This document shows, piece by piece, positions 1-11,100 of a stretch of DNA of 64,000 nucleotides (positions are counted from its first letter, which is position 1; every line of letters begins with the position of its first letter). Below the pieces are notes generated by a model. It searched no databases, was not told the DNA's origin, and worked only from the letters and a program-made list of their open reading frames with translations. Source of the stretch: Lepidodermella squamata (lineage: Eukaryota > Gastrotricha); assembly GCA_047495785.1 (NCBI GenBank), contig JBLDXI010000026.1, forward strand, positions 1,178,001 through 1,242,000. Reading direction: 5' to 3'. Both the position numbers and the translations under genes were made by a program.

Positions 1-2089
1 TTCAAGCACTTTAACGATTATTACTCCAAACAATGTCTCTTAGGGGATGGCAGCGACGAAGCAATCTGTGGTGGAAGACCTGAGTTTCATAACGTAAGAT
101 CAGCAGCGATTTACAGGGTGTCCCATAAGAAACGCAAGCAAAGAAAATACACGGAAAAGGGATCAGAAACTCTAAAATGAGAGACGAAGTCACATCTCAT
201 GGCGAGAATAATAATTAAGTATGTTGATGGGATTAGAAACGTCCGAAGAAATTTGGTTCAACAGGGTAAAATACCGAAAATTACCAAACCGGTTACCATC
301 GGGGTTTTCTGGAAATTCTTCAGCAAATGTTTTTATTCCTTCGGTTAAATCGCGGCTAAAATATGGAATACTCTCTCAGCAGGTTTAATTTGAATAATTA
401 GTTGAATTTCCTAAAAAAAAGTTGTTAGATTAAAAAATGATGCGCAACTTTTGGGACACGCTGAATAATGAGTTTAGGTATTTGCGCTTTTATTTTTGCA
501 TGTAATAAAGAGTACGTGTGGCAGTAACGAATTCAGATGCGACAACGGCAGATGCATAACAAGCAATTATATGTATGAATTCAAAACATTGCTTATTACG
601 GTAATCCCAATAATATTTCAATGCAGCTGCGACAGCGATAATGACTGCGGTTAGTTTATCTCGGTTACAACCATTTCAACTCTCCACATTCGAATGTTCT
701 ATCTGTAGTTTTGAGGCTCTTGTATTGAATTCCGAAGAGCTCCGCAGAGCATATGTCAATTTTAAGTTTAGTTTATGTAAATTGAATGATTTTACCGATA
801 TCGTCTAGCCGAGTAGCAATCATCAAAAATGTCATGAAAGCATGAAAGCTATACAGGGCCTAGCGCCTAGCTGTCTGAAAAGTGTCTCATTCATCCATAA
901 CTCAAATTACATTTTTTGTCGGAGCCTTAAATTGGAGGTTGTGAGATATAGTTAAGTACCTATTGCTTAAGGTGATCAAAGCGACGAAATAAACTGCGCG
1001 AGCCACCAGCCAACACCTACAGCACAAGTAAGACCGATAATTTCCATGATAGGTAATATAAATAACACATTTCCAATTTGGATATTCAGCACGCAACACA
1101 GGAGAAAGAAACTCTAGCGGTCCTGGCAAAGTCAACTGAAACAAACGCTTTCGATTTGCCCAATCAAGCGGCTCCAATATCTACCTCGCATCCCTTTTCT
1201 GACCCTTCTATTTCAACTTCCATCGTTGGTTGTGGCTTGATCAATTCCAGTGCGGACAGCGTTGTCGGTGGAAATGTGCAAGCCATTAATCCTCTCCCTT
1301 GGGTGGCTTCCCTGTATTTTGAGGATGGTAGAGTGGACTGCTACGGGGCACTGATTTCTGATCAATGGATCCTTACTGCTGCCGAATGTGTTAGGGACAC
1401 GAAACGTCCCGGAAAAGTAACCATAGTGTTGGCAAGTCTTGGCCGCAAAGAGCAGTCTTTAAATGTGCGAGATGCTTACGACATGTACGGCGTTAGGAAA
1501 TTCTCACATCCTATGTTCTTATGGGGTTCAGGGAAAATGAATTTCGCGCTTATCAAGCTTCGTTCGAAAGTCTCATTTTCTAGCAGAGTACAGCCGATAT
1601 GCCTGCCTGATGCATCAATGTGTGATAACATCTCCAACTCTGAAAGAATGGCAAAAGTCGATGACTGCACAGTAGCTACCATGGCTATAAGAGGTAGGCA
1701 GTTAACTTTTCGTTGCAGATGTTTGATATTTTTGATTTTTTCATTCTTTTTGAGATTTTTATTGATTTTTATTGATGATTTTTGCATGGAATTTTTCCTC
1801 AGATATAGAAAATGCCCAGATATTGGCTGCTGTCAACGTAACCGATCGGCTGAGTTGTAATGACCTAAGATACCTGCCATTGTCGATAGCCCACATATGC
1901 GTCCGTGGACCGGAAAACCTACGCGACGCAGCCCTCGACGGTGGTCCACTTATTTGTAAGCAGCGCCTGACTGGCCGAGCTCATGTGATAGGCATTTTTT
2001 CCCAGAGCCTTGTGCATCCGGAATTAATGGTGTTTGGCCGAGTTTGTTCTGCTTTGCCGTGGGTCAAGAAAATCATGGCGAACAACTGA
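1..2089 (+). CDS. LDLa-containing serine protease homologue, catalytically dead (5' end outside window)
   Basis: Secreted modular S1-family protein, read from spliced exons. LDLa pieces: about 50-112 (DGSDEAIC), then a complete module split as 511-572 ([14 protein letters not shown]), 627-649 (CDSDNDCG) and 972-1027 (DQSDEINC). The protease domain is in 1090-1693 and 1803-2089; the join is phase 1 and keeps the frame. The fold is clear from [31 protein letters not shown] and the ending [12 protein letters not shown], close to the minus-strand proteases at 7.4 and 12 kb. All three catalytic residues are replaced: His to Glu (TAAEC), Asp to Asn (MNFALIKL) and Ser to Asp (ALDGGPL). Serine protease homologues commonly act as cofactors in invertebrate immune cascades; that role here is inference. 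The start lies upstream of the window, so the number of LDLa modules is unknown. Confidence 0.8.
113..464. mobile_element. MITE-like repeat, family with GTGTCCCA ends, copy 1
   Basis: Begins GGGTGTCCCATAAGAAACG and ends in GCGCAACTTTTGGGACACGC, so the ends are inverted (GTGTCCCA / TGGGACAC). Related copies with the same internal order lie at about 36163-36500 and 54541-54955. This copy sits in an intron between LDLa exons. It has no coding capacity, so it is a non-autonomous element by inference. Confidence 0.65.
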
Positions 2090-2465
2090 CCGACTCTAAC
2101 CTGACTAGACAATGCTCATCCTTCAGTGAGCTCTAAACCAGTTATTCTATTATCAACTCAAAAAGTAAAGCGTTTTCTAGCCAAAAAAGACTGATACAAA
2201 TATTTCAGATTCTGAAAACTCAAGTTCGAATTTTTGCTCGATTTCTTCACTTGGGTTTAAAGATTCAATTTCAAAATAAAAACCTCAATAAGCTTCATTT
2301 AATTTGTAATTGTTTACTGCTACTACGATCTTGACTACGATGGGCCCGAATTGAGCTTCTCAACAATAGTCGTAATACGGGCGCCATGATATGTGCTTAC
2401 ACGCGTTACGCATCATGCCTACTTAATCCTTTTACATTGAATAAAATATGAAACGTAGTTCTAAG
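2090..2465. other. Intergenic spacer
   Basis: 3' flank of the protease homologue and 5' flank of the CCP-LDLa gene. An AATAAA signal is present near 2274 and another near 2439. No coding signal or repeat was recognised. Confidence 0.5.
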
Positions 2466-3888
2466 ATGAAAGAAAATTCATTCTTCATTTTGCGATTCTT
2501 TGTCCTTCAAGTTGGTCTTTCCCCTTTCATTATGCAAAGTTAATTTGCATAATTTTGCTCATTTACAGATACTTCAGGCAGCTGGCTCCAAGCACATGTG
2601 TGAAATTCCGAATGTCGAAAATGCTTTTTTCATGAACATCGTGAGCGACCGTGGGTTCGAAGATCTGCCACTATTATGGCCCGGCGACGAGGTTCGACCA
2701 GGAACCACAGTATCCATATTTTGCCAGTCATCTTCTGGCACCGTGTTGGATTCAGAGTATGATGATTCCAAGTGCCAAGAAGGCGGCATTTGGAGCCCTC
2801 CTTTCGGGCGATGTATCAAGGACCCGTACTATGATGTAATCAGCCATGTTTAAAACTGCTCATTTATTCATGTAGTCGGTTATAACAAACTTCAATTAAC
2901 CGAAAAAATAGCTTAGCGTGCCTTAAGTAATCTGGGATCTTGTTCTGTTAGCGATGTTAAAAAACAGTCGGATCCTGGATTATTTATGTCAGCAGATGAC
3001 AATTAATTGTCTCCTCGACACACGAGCAGGCTCAAATCTGCCTCGCATGCAACTAATTCAAAACCTGTATGCTTGGGCTTACAATTTTAAGCTGGTGTGT
3101 AGCTCTCAAAAATACCGCCGATATTGAAACTGGTTGGTAAAAATCTAAATTTTCCATCTCTCTTAGTCGGAGGTCAACTGTCTCGGCTCTTATTATGCTT
3201 CATCCGTCTCCAACCGTTATATCGTCCCCCTATTAAGCTGTTCTCCCAAACAATGCATAAAAGCAGTTTCAAGGTGAGACATGTTGTTGACTATGCAAAT
3301 ATATCGCCATTGATTTTGTACTTCAGATGTGATGGCAAGTCGGAATGTGGTAACAAAATTTGCATGAAATATTTTGTCATGATATACCTTATGCGCTTGA
3401 TTTATCAGCCGATGGTCGCGATGAGATGAATTGCGACCTTGCTTCTGCTTACGTAAGATTTCGGCTGAGAAACATGCCTATTAAAGGTGATTCAGCGTTA
3501 ACCTCAGGGTTGTGAGGAAGATGAATTCCCATGTGAAGCCATCAACGATTGCTTCCCACGAACATTCATGTCTGTTTTCTCAGTTTTACTGCTAATAGCC
3601 CTTGAGCCGTCATCATTTTACAGCTGCGATAAGGAAGTGGATTGTCCAGATGGCAGTGACGAGCTATCATGTACAATTGACTCGGTAAAACTCTTTGCCG
3701 TTCAGTTTTTGATAATAATTTTCTCTGCTCAGACACGATCAACCGACGAATCAACAAACTCCACGAATCAACAAACTCAATTTAGTTGCGCCAACGGCAA
3801 TCGTGTCGATAAAAACTACGTTTGCGATTCTGATGACGATTGTGGTGACCATTCCGACGAAGTCAACTGTCCCAACTTGTTATCGTGA
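2466..3888 (+). CDS. Secreted CCP (sushi)-LDLa protein without protease domain
   Basis: Exon 1 (2466-2510) encodes a signal-peptide start, MKENSFFILRFFVLQ, matching the exon 1 products of the paralogues at 16579 and 20020. Exon 2 from 2569 encodes a sushi-like domain (MCEIPNVENA, GTTVSIFCQ, KCQEGGIWSPPFGRC). Later exons give three LDLa modules: CSPKQC / CDGKSECG / DGRDEMNC; then FPCEAINDCFP / [16 protein letters not shown]; then FSCANGN / [17 protein letters not shown]. The frame then closes at 3888, so there is no protease domain. Domain content resembles the non-catalytic part of arthropod modular proteases (LDLa plus CCP), but the order here is CCP first. Function unknown; binding of microbial surfaces or protease partners is inference. 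The exon joins in 2850-3290 are the least certain. Confidence 0.75.
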
Positions 3889-4299
3889 AAATCATCCCTC
3901 ATGCTGTTGAGCAACTGGTGTTTCATTGACATTTATCAAAAATATTCCAGTTGGTTGCCGCGTTTAAGACTTCATTTGATATAAACACCCATGTAGGGTT
4001 TAGTTTGAAGAGAAACCAGGGTTGCACTTGTATAAACAGGATAAACAGTGTTTAAACAGTATAAAGTACCTGAGAATTGTTGTTCTGTCTATTTACGAGT
4101 GACTTTTCGGCCCTCTCGCGAGCCAACATCAGACTAGAAAGCAAAACAGACAAGAAAATTTCAGGTAAAAGGAAATGACAACTGATCTGATTGCACTTTT
4201 AGGCTCATTGCTAGTTTGATTTTCTTCATCAGCAAGCTCTCGTGCAATAAACAGTACCATCTGTTTATGCACTGTGTAACACCTTTAAACATGCAGGTC
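3889..4299. other. Intergenic spacer
   Basis: No coding or RNA signal seen. It contains a short near-repeat (ATAAACAGGATAAACAGTG) at about 4032-4055. Confidence 0.4.
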
Positions 4300-4760
4300 G
4301 AAGCCATCAAGGAATTAATGTGAGCTCAAATGGTTTCCGATTGAGCTGGACTGTAGCCAATGTTGTTAAACGCGCTGGTGAAGGTTCTTCACATTGGCCA
4401 CGTTTGAACTGGTAGACGACGAACTGGTGGTTGATGAGGTCTGGCTTCGGTTCCTGGGCTCCAACATTTTCCGCGATCTTCCGGCTGGTGAAAATAGCCT
4501 GGATTGGCACCTGCAACTTCGCGGCCAGGTCATTCAAATTGGACTTGAGCTAGCTAGCAAACTTCTCGTCCTTGAAGGCTTCGACCTGCACGCGTGTTTC
4601 AAGGACTTTAAATACGCAGATATGTATCGTAGTTGTATACGATACATTCTGATGAGTTACTTGCAATATACTAGAGAATGTTTCCCTTCTGTTTCGTTGC
4701 GCATATACAATATAGTTATTGCGAGGATTATGAGGCATTCAGTTATCTCTGGTTTATGAC
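4300..4760 (-). mobile_element. Degraded retroelement fragment, Penelope-like GIY-YIG region
   Basis: On the minus strand the reading at 4537-4307 contains FTSRKIAENVGAQEPKPDL followed by NHQFVVYQFKRGQC. This resembles the linker and start of the GIY-YIG endonuclease of Penelope-like elements (typically EPKPxLVNQxxVVYxFxCxLC). A frame change follows, and a GYS remnant of the YVGYT motif is readable in another frame. The upstream minus-strand reading (RVQVEAFKDEKFAS) also looks like part of the same protein. No complete ORF remains, so this is a dead fragment. The family assignment rests on remembered motif shape only. Confidence 0.45.
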
Positions 4761-4941
4761 AAATCGAGTAAGCTACATTGGCCCGTCTGCGAGATGTGTT
4801 GCTTTTTTGCTTATACAAATTTTGAATCGATTGATAGGCGCTAATTTATAAACCAGCGGAGTCAAAGAGAGCTAATTGAACACAAATACGATATACATAA
4901 ACATTCGTGAGATGGGAGATTATCTATTTCATCTAAATCCC

Positions 4942-7224
4942 ATGTTTCCTTATTCCTTTATCTACGCGTTTCTTTCTGTCGGCTTTGCTACTGCAGGCAA
5001 GCCTGAAAATGTAAGCTTGCTCGTTCTGCTACCATTGGCGAGTAACCTTCCGAGGAATGGGGAGCTATGCCGAGCATCCATGCAACTAGTCATCAACTTC
5101 GCAAACGAGAGAGCCGATGTTTTGCCCAGTTACTTCATTACTGCCAATTTCAAGAATGAGGACTATCGTGGGGTGAGGGCACCTTATGGTTACACCGATT
5201 TCCTTCGTTCAGAATCGACTACATTATTACCTTTATCGATCGGGGGTTTCTATTCCATCGGATGTAAAAGCATTGCATCTTTCCCTCAGCATCTGAATAT
5301 GGTCCATTTAGCTCTTAATTGTCCATCCTCGTCCCTTACAGCTAATCGCCGTGTTTTTCCGAACTTTTACCGAATACGTGGACCCTCAGATCTTGCACTC
5401 CGTCCGCTGATCCAGTTCATTAAACGCGTTGGAATATGGAGAAGGTTGGCTAGTGTTGTAGATTTTGATAGTTTGAATGACTTCAAAATGGCGACGGACT
5501 TTTACGCCGCAGCCTACGAGAGCCAACTTGATATCGCTGCGATAGAGAGCGTAGATGCGAAGGACTTCATGTCTTTATTGAAGGCAGATCTTCGAATAAT
5601 TATCGCTCACATCAACTTATTCGACCGGGCTGTTGAATTTTTTTGCAACGCCTATCATGCCGGAATAACTGGCCATAAATACTTGTTCCTCATGCCGAGT
5701 TCAGCTGAGTTTGAAGTTGAATTTTTGAGCGGGATGAAGTGCTCAAAAGATGCGATAAATCAGCAACTGAAAACCACGATTTGGATAGGTTCAAGTTTGA
5801 GCGCACAGGAGACAAGCCCAGAACCAGTTTCGATCTTGCGTTACAACCTTGCCGCATTCGAGAAGAAGTTTGATGAATTTACGAATCACTCGAGGACGTC
5901 TGATTTCATGCTTCGGCATCTCTGTCATGATCTAATGCTGCAAGCCCTGCTGACTCTGGACAATGCTGATAATATTCTGAGATCTCGATTCAATCTGAGT
6001 TTAAAAGATTTCCAAACTCATCCGAAGCTCGTCTCAGGAGTTGTGAATTCCAGCCTGAGCGTAACCAAATACGTTGGCCTCAGAGTAGGTCAAACGCAAT
6101 ATTCGGAAAGGCTTGAGTTTGACAGTGAACCGATTTACATTAAACAAGGATCGCCATCGCTGATGCTGGAAAAATTCATTTTCCTTGGTAATAACGGTTA
6201 CCATCATTTCGTGTTTCGAAACATTTCATGGGCAACTTTGAATGGAAGGCCCCCAAAAGATCACGCTGAATCGATTGAATACGTGCAAAGAATGCCTTTG
6301 GAAGTCTCAGGATGTGTTTCAGCTTTGTCTTTTCTTATTACTGGCGTTCAATTTTATTTCATTTACAAAACTTTCAAGATGTATAGGAAACTTCGAGAAT
6401 CGAGATATAAAGCTATGCTTATATTCGGTTGTTATCTGATGAATTTGGCAGCGATCAGTTTCGCTTTCAGCTGGCATACAGCTAGCTGTATTTTTCAACC
6501 TCTTCTCACTGCGATAGGATTGTCCTTCACTAATGGCGTTCTACTTTTCACCCAGGTTCATTTCGCCCGTCAAATTTCTCACGGAAGTCACGTAGGTCTG
6601 GCGCCAGCGACTAGTTTTCATCTTGCGAAAAAGGCTAGTAGTGGATTACAGCCGAAGCCTCGTTTTTCAGTGCAGGACCGAAAATCAATATTAATTGAGA
6701 AAGACGGCGAAATTGTTCACAAATACTGCGTGCCAGAGATGACCTACACTTTGGCTGGTCTAAATGCGGCGGTTCTGTTAATTTGGTTCGCCAGTGACCT
6801 GCCACGCAATAACCTAGTGCGTTTGTCTGAGCTCTATAACCCAGACGATGATGCGAACGTAAATATCCTGGCTAATTATTGCACATCGAAAAATTATGTC
6901 GCCTGGGTTGTAGCATTAACTGCCATCAATATGGTCGTTTTAAGCTCGAGTCTCCTGCTGGCGTACGAATTAAGACATAGCTTCGCGTCGCCGTACTTGA
7001 CCTACAAACTAGTGAGTGTTGCTACGATGAATGAGTGTGCGATGTTTCTTATCACTGTGCTGATTGTCGTCCTTCAAACGTCGCCGATTGTCCGGCAGAT
7101 GACGCTTGCGTTTTCGCTGATTTTGATATCGTTTTCTACCAGCTTTGTCGTCGTGTATTTGCCGACCTCTATCACCACTAAATCAGTCAGAAACATGCAC
7201 GCGCCAATACCTGCTCCGCGTTAA
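4942..7224 (+). CDS. Class C GPCR, GABA-B-receptor-like, single exon
   Basis: Long uninterrupted frame. I chose ATG 4942 because it is directly followed by a signal peptide (MFPYSFIYAFLSVGFATAG), giving 760 aa; ATG 4912 in frame would add ten residues. Residues about 25-420 look like a periplasmic-binding-type Venus flytrap domain (NVSLLVLLPLASNLPRNG near the start, many Asn glycosylation sites). Seven hydrophobic segments follow from about residue 460 (SGCVSALSFLITGVQFYFIY) to 735. No nine-cysteine domain separates flytrap from membrane region, which fits GABA-B-type rather than metabotropic glutamate receptors. The last part (YKLVSVATMNE, FVVVYLP) resembles the partial receptor at 63607-64000. 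The tail is very short, without the coiled coil of classical GABA-B subunits. Being intronless among intron-rich neighbours suggests a retrocopy or an old intron-poor subfamily (inference). Ligand unknown. Confidence 0.75.
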   Translation: MFPYSFIYAFLSVGFATAGKPENVSLLVLLPLASNLPRNGELCRASMQLVINFANERADVLPSYFITANFKNEDYRGVRAPYGYTDFLRSESTTLLPLSIGGFYSIGCKSIASFPQHLNMVHLALNCPSSSLTANRRVFPNFYRIRGPSDLALRPLIQFIKRVGIWRRLASVVDFDSLNDFKMATDFYAAAYESQLDIAAIESVDAKDFMSLLKADLRIIIAHINLFDRAVEFFCNAYHAGITGHKYLFLMPSSAEFEVEFLSGMKCSKDAINQQLKTTIWIGSSLSAQETSPEPVSILRYNLAAFEKKFDEFTNHSRTSDFMLRHLCHDLMLQALLTLDNADNILRSRFNLSLKDFQTHPKLVSGVVNSSLSVTKYVGLRVGQTQYSERLEFDSEPIYIKQGSPSLMLEKFIFLGNNGYHHFVFRNISWATLNGRPPKDHAESIEYVQRMPLEVSGCVSALSFLITGVQFYFIYKTFKMYRKLRESRYKAMLIFGCYLMNLAAISFAFSWHTASCIFQPLLTAIGLSFTNGVLLFTQVHFARQISHGSHVGLAPATSFHLAKKASSGLQPKPRFSVQDRKSILIEKDGEIVHKYCVPEMTYTLAGLNAAVLLIWFASDLPRNNLVRLSELYNPDDDANVNILANYCTSKNYVAWVVALTAINMVVLSSSLLLAYELRHSFASPYLTYKLVSVATMNECAMFLITVLIVVLQTSPIVRQMTLAFSLILISFSTSFVVVYLPTSITTKSVRNMHAPIPAPR

Positions 7225-7443
7225 AGATTCGCTAGCCATTTCATTTATTCAAATAAAACCTATCCAGATTGTAAGCTCAGTCGAGATTTGAATTGGCTGA
7301 ATCGATTGTGTACTATAATCATCCCAAGCGATAATAAAATCTGCCCCAATTATGAGAGTAGTAATTATGCCTCCGAAAGTTCCACATTTTCCATTTAACA
7401 TTGGGAAATGGTTCAGGTATATTCTATTCTATTCTATCTAGGT

Positions 7444-9765
7444 TTAGTTATTGGCCATAGTTGACTTAATCCATGGCAAAGCAGAGCAAACGCGTGCAAA
7501 CACAGACGAAAAACCGTAGCTTCCACACTGTATGTTTCCCCATGAGACGACTCCAATAACATAAATGCGACCATTAGGGCCATGCTTGCACATCAACGGA
7601 CCTCCGCTATCCCCCTGACAGGTGCCTCGCCTGCCGTCACCAGTGCATATTTGGGCAGTCGAAATTTGGCCGTACATATCGCTGCACCTTTGCCGAGGAT
7701 TTATGCTTAATGATGCTTCCAAAAGAACATTCTTACTCGGATCTGTTATAAGATAAATTCATCACATTATGGGAGAGAACTTTAATGTTAACTATCTGAA
7801 ATTCCCCATCCAGCCACAACAGCTTCAGTGCAGCTATCAGCCACCGCAGCAGTGGCAGAGATTGTGGCGTTACACATATCATCTGGCAGACAAATCGGCT
7901 TGATTGTTGAAGAAAATGCTACTTTCGACTGAAGCTTGACGAGAGCAAAATCCATATTCCAATTCATACTGGGATTGTAATCAGGATGCTTGAAAACATG
8001 GGGACCAGAAATGTCCCGAGACCCACTTTCGCTAGGCAAGTTCAAGTCGGTTCGACCTAGGCGCACAATGAGCTCATCAAGGGTGTCACCGTTGGCGTCT
8101 GTCACGCAGTGAGCTGCTGTAAGGATCCATTGATCGGAAATGACAGATCCTCCACAGAGCCCAATGCGGCTACTTCGCGCCGTTGTGAATTTCATTTCTA
8201 AGCGAACCACCCAAGGATGAGCACCAAACGCAGCGACATTACCGCCATAGATATTGGGAACAATATTAGGACCACCGCTGCCGCACTGCTGTGCGTTTAC
8301 TGCTGGGGATGGCGCGGTATCAGCTATGCTCGTGCAGTTTTGTTCATCGCTGAAGTAACCGTCACCTAGCGGAATAATTCTACGGAAAATTCTCAACAAG
8401 CGAGAAAACACACCACAGTCATCTTCATCATCGCATCTGGGTGAATGAAATCGTTATTAAAAAATTTTACCCTTCAGTTCACCAGGAAAACTTACAACCA
8501 CGATAAGTTTATGCACTTTCGGTTTGCGCACATAAACCCATTGCATTGAAGCTTTTGGATTGGAATGGATGCATCTGATTTATTATTTTATAACAATTCT
8601 GATTCAGTCTTCCTTACGCAATTCATTTCGTCGCTACTGTCACCTGCCGATAATAATAAGGTAAAATAATAATAATTTTTCGTCTCAACTGAATCCTACC
8701 GCAGTCATTGTCTCCGTCACAGCTGAGCGATAGAACATAAACAAAGGCGGAATGTAATCGAAGTTATTTTTCAATGTGCAGGTAACTCACACGTAGTTTC
8801 GAACAATGCAGTTTCCATTTCGGCACATAAAGCCGTTGCAACTGCTCGAAGTCTACAAATGCATGAAATTCCCACAATATCTAGGTTAACAATTACGAGA
8901 AAGTTGTGTCCTAAAAACTGTACTGCTTCGAGACTTAGCCCGACTGTCATTTGGCTGAAGCTTTTACTAAGCTAGGTGGAGATAGGAAAGCAACAGTGAT
9001 ATAAATATCTGAAACTAAGCTCCCAAGTTCTCCGGACATATATACAGTAAGATTTCAAAAGCTAACTTCAAGATTCAGACATTGCCGTAAAATACAGGTG
9101 CAAATTACTCACTGTGGTGGCCGCGGAGGTCGCGGGGCGGCAGTTTTTTTCGTCGCTTAGATCGCCTTGGTCAAGAGTAAAAAAGCTTCACCCTGCTCTC
9201 AAACCTACATATGACTTTACCGCAATCGTTGTCTCCATCACAACTATGTATATAGAGGTATAAGTTGCATGAAAATGAAACTGATGGGTGAAATGACTTC
9301 CTTACAAATAAGATCTAGGTAGGCACGCGCCATTTTTGCATGCGAATTCCGTAGCTCTGCATTGATGCTAGAAGGGACCACTCACATTGAGGCTTAAACA
9401 TGTTTTATTGTCGGCGATTTACCTGACTTCCTTGACAGCCAGCTTCATCGCTTCCGTCCCCTTGCATTGAGATATAAGTTTGAAAAGAGGAGACGAAGGC
9501 TTCTGATAAACCTACGGCAATCGTCATCTTTGTCGCACCTTTTAAAATTAGGGATTAATTTTGCCTCTCGCATGACCTGAACTTACACGTAGTTTTGTGG
9601 GATGCAGCGCCCATTCTTACACGCGAACCCTCCTGGACAGCTATTCGGCGGCTGGCTGAGCTGATGAAAGATTTATAGCTGTATTCTCAGCATGATAATT
9701 TCAGATGCACTTACAACCGCAGCAGGACTGATTAGAAAAATCAAGGAGAGAATTCGCATTGTCAT
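7444..9765 (-). CDS. Modular serine protease: signal peptide, 4 LDLa modules, chymotrypsin-like S1 domain
   Basis: Start at 9765 gives signal peptide MTMRILSLIFLISPAAV (exon 9765-9715). LDLa modules follow near 9660-9450, 9370-9150, 8860-8610 and 8560-8310; each is built from an N-half exon, a 23-nt micro-exon (for example 9538-9516) and a DxSDExxC exon. The S1 domain lies in exons 8365-7793 and 7742-7444, joined in phase 1. Triad residues are present: TAAHC, NMDFALVKL, GDSGGPLMC. The residue six before the active Ser is Gly (GTCQGDSGG), not the Asp of trypsin, so specificity should be chymotrypsin- or elastase-like. The expected activation site reads PNIYGG, with Asn rather than Arg/Lys before it. 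Architecture recalls arthropod ModSP/HP14-type initiating proteases; that role is inference. Confidence 0.82.
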
Positions 9766-9779
9766 TTTATTTACAAATG

Positions 9780-9990
9780 AAAAGATGATTACTGAAACAC
9801 CCACTAATTATAAACTTCCCAATAGAATATCAATTAACGTGCTCACATGACAGGATTAAAGTTCAGGTGTTAATGCAATCATAATATAACATATAAAAGA
9901 AAGAGCTTTTTATACACGTCAACGCAATTTGACAAGTTTTCTATTAAAGGAATCTCCTGAAATTTACATCCATAGAGAACGCCCCCACCA
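9780..9990 (-). promoter_or_regulatory. Promoter/5' region conserved with the paralogous protease gene
   Basis: This stretch upstream of ATG 9765 is largely repeated at about 15480-15695 upstream of ATG 15452, including GAATATCAATTAACGTGCTC, ACGCAATTTGACAAGTTTTC and GGAATCTCCTGAAATTTAC. On the minus strand a TATAAAAAG box can be read at about 9908-9916, roughly 140 bases before the start codon. Conservation may reflect recent duplication, selection, or both. Confidence 0.55.
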
Positions 9991-10206
9991 CATTGTAATC
10001 AAACCGCAATCTTATTCCTCCTTTTGTTTTGTTTGTTTTGTTTCCTCCGCTTCCTAACACGGCACCAAATGGTAGCGTAAGATTTGTGAACTCGGACATG
10101 AATGGGGGAAAATTTAATAATTTCCGAAAAATAACATTGAAATATTAAAAAAAAATAATGAAGTCATTTATGAAGTCATGATATTGGCATAGATAATGAG
10201 TCATGC

Positions 10207-11100
10207 AATACAGCAGTGCCAGAGCAACGCATGCGAAGATTTATGTATAGATAGAGCCCTAGAGGAGGCCAGTTTCGAGGAAAAACTCACATAATAAGAC
10301 GAGGCGTAGCCGAGGCTTATTATGTGATTTTTCCGAGAAACTAGCCGTATCGTGGGCTCTATTTTACATAGTACTCAGTGATAGTACTCGGGAGGAAGCT
10401 GTTACCCTCTTCGTTTTACGTGGGTAAATACCCCTAAATAATGCGAAAAATCACATAGGAAGTGCGATTTCACGAAAATAAAAAATCCATCTTAAAAATA
10501 AAAAGCTCAAAATTTGCAATCTGGTTATTCTGAACCGCTTTTCGCGTCACTGAGAGCAATTTTTCGGATTTTCTCATCCAGTTTCTGTGTCTGGAACATA
10601 AATGATGAGCGAATGTTTGAGAATCACTCGCTTCAGCTCATCTAAGCAGGGATTTCAATTATTTTGATGATTTCGAAAAATGCACATTCTTTAAGATTGG
10701 GGAATAGAAATTGAGATGACTAGAGGGACTTCATCGTGATTGCAAGGTGTTGCCCTTGAAGTAAACATCATCAATCTAGCTTTGCTCTACCGAAATAATC
10801 GGGCGATAGGGCGTTCGACTGTCGCAGCACAGTATTCACTGGTTTTTCTCGCTCCGTTCGAAAAAATTAAAATTCGATAGCACACTGCCTTCTCGCTACG
10901 CTCGACTCATCTCGCTTTGCTCGATCGAAAACCTTGCCCCGTGATGCTCGCGTTTCACGGCGGGGCAAGGTTTTCGGTCGCTGAAATGCATTGCTCGCTT
11001 CGCTCGCGTCTTTTAAAAAATCCAACTTAAAAGTGTTATTATGCAAAATTACTATGTTTACTATGTTTACTATGTAGCTTCCTCTAGAGTACTATGTTAT
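10207..11100. repeat. Nested inverted-repeat (fold-back/MITE-like) element
   Basis: Three inverted structures are visible. (1) About 10250-10362: arms GGAAAAACTCACATAATAAG and CTTATTATGTGATTTTTCC around a short loop, extended by AGAGCCC/GGGCTCT. (2) TAGTACTCGGGAGGAAGCT near 10384 and AGCTTCCTCTAGAGTACTA near 11073 face each other about 690 bases apart, like terminal inverted repeats. (3) 10928-10974: GAAAACCTTGCCCCG and CGGGGCAAGGTTTTC as a hairpin. The interior is rich in CGCTCG/CTTCGCTCG strings. No protein is encoded. Best read as a non-autonomous DNA element, possibly composite. Confidence 0.55.

Noticed and set aside
8366-8411. Upstream extension of the protease exon (FSRLLRIFRRIIPLG)
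   Set aside because: It begins with a GTG at a splice donor and ends at an acceptor (CTAG|GTGAC). Comparison with the paralogue shows it is intron read-through, although open in frame.
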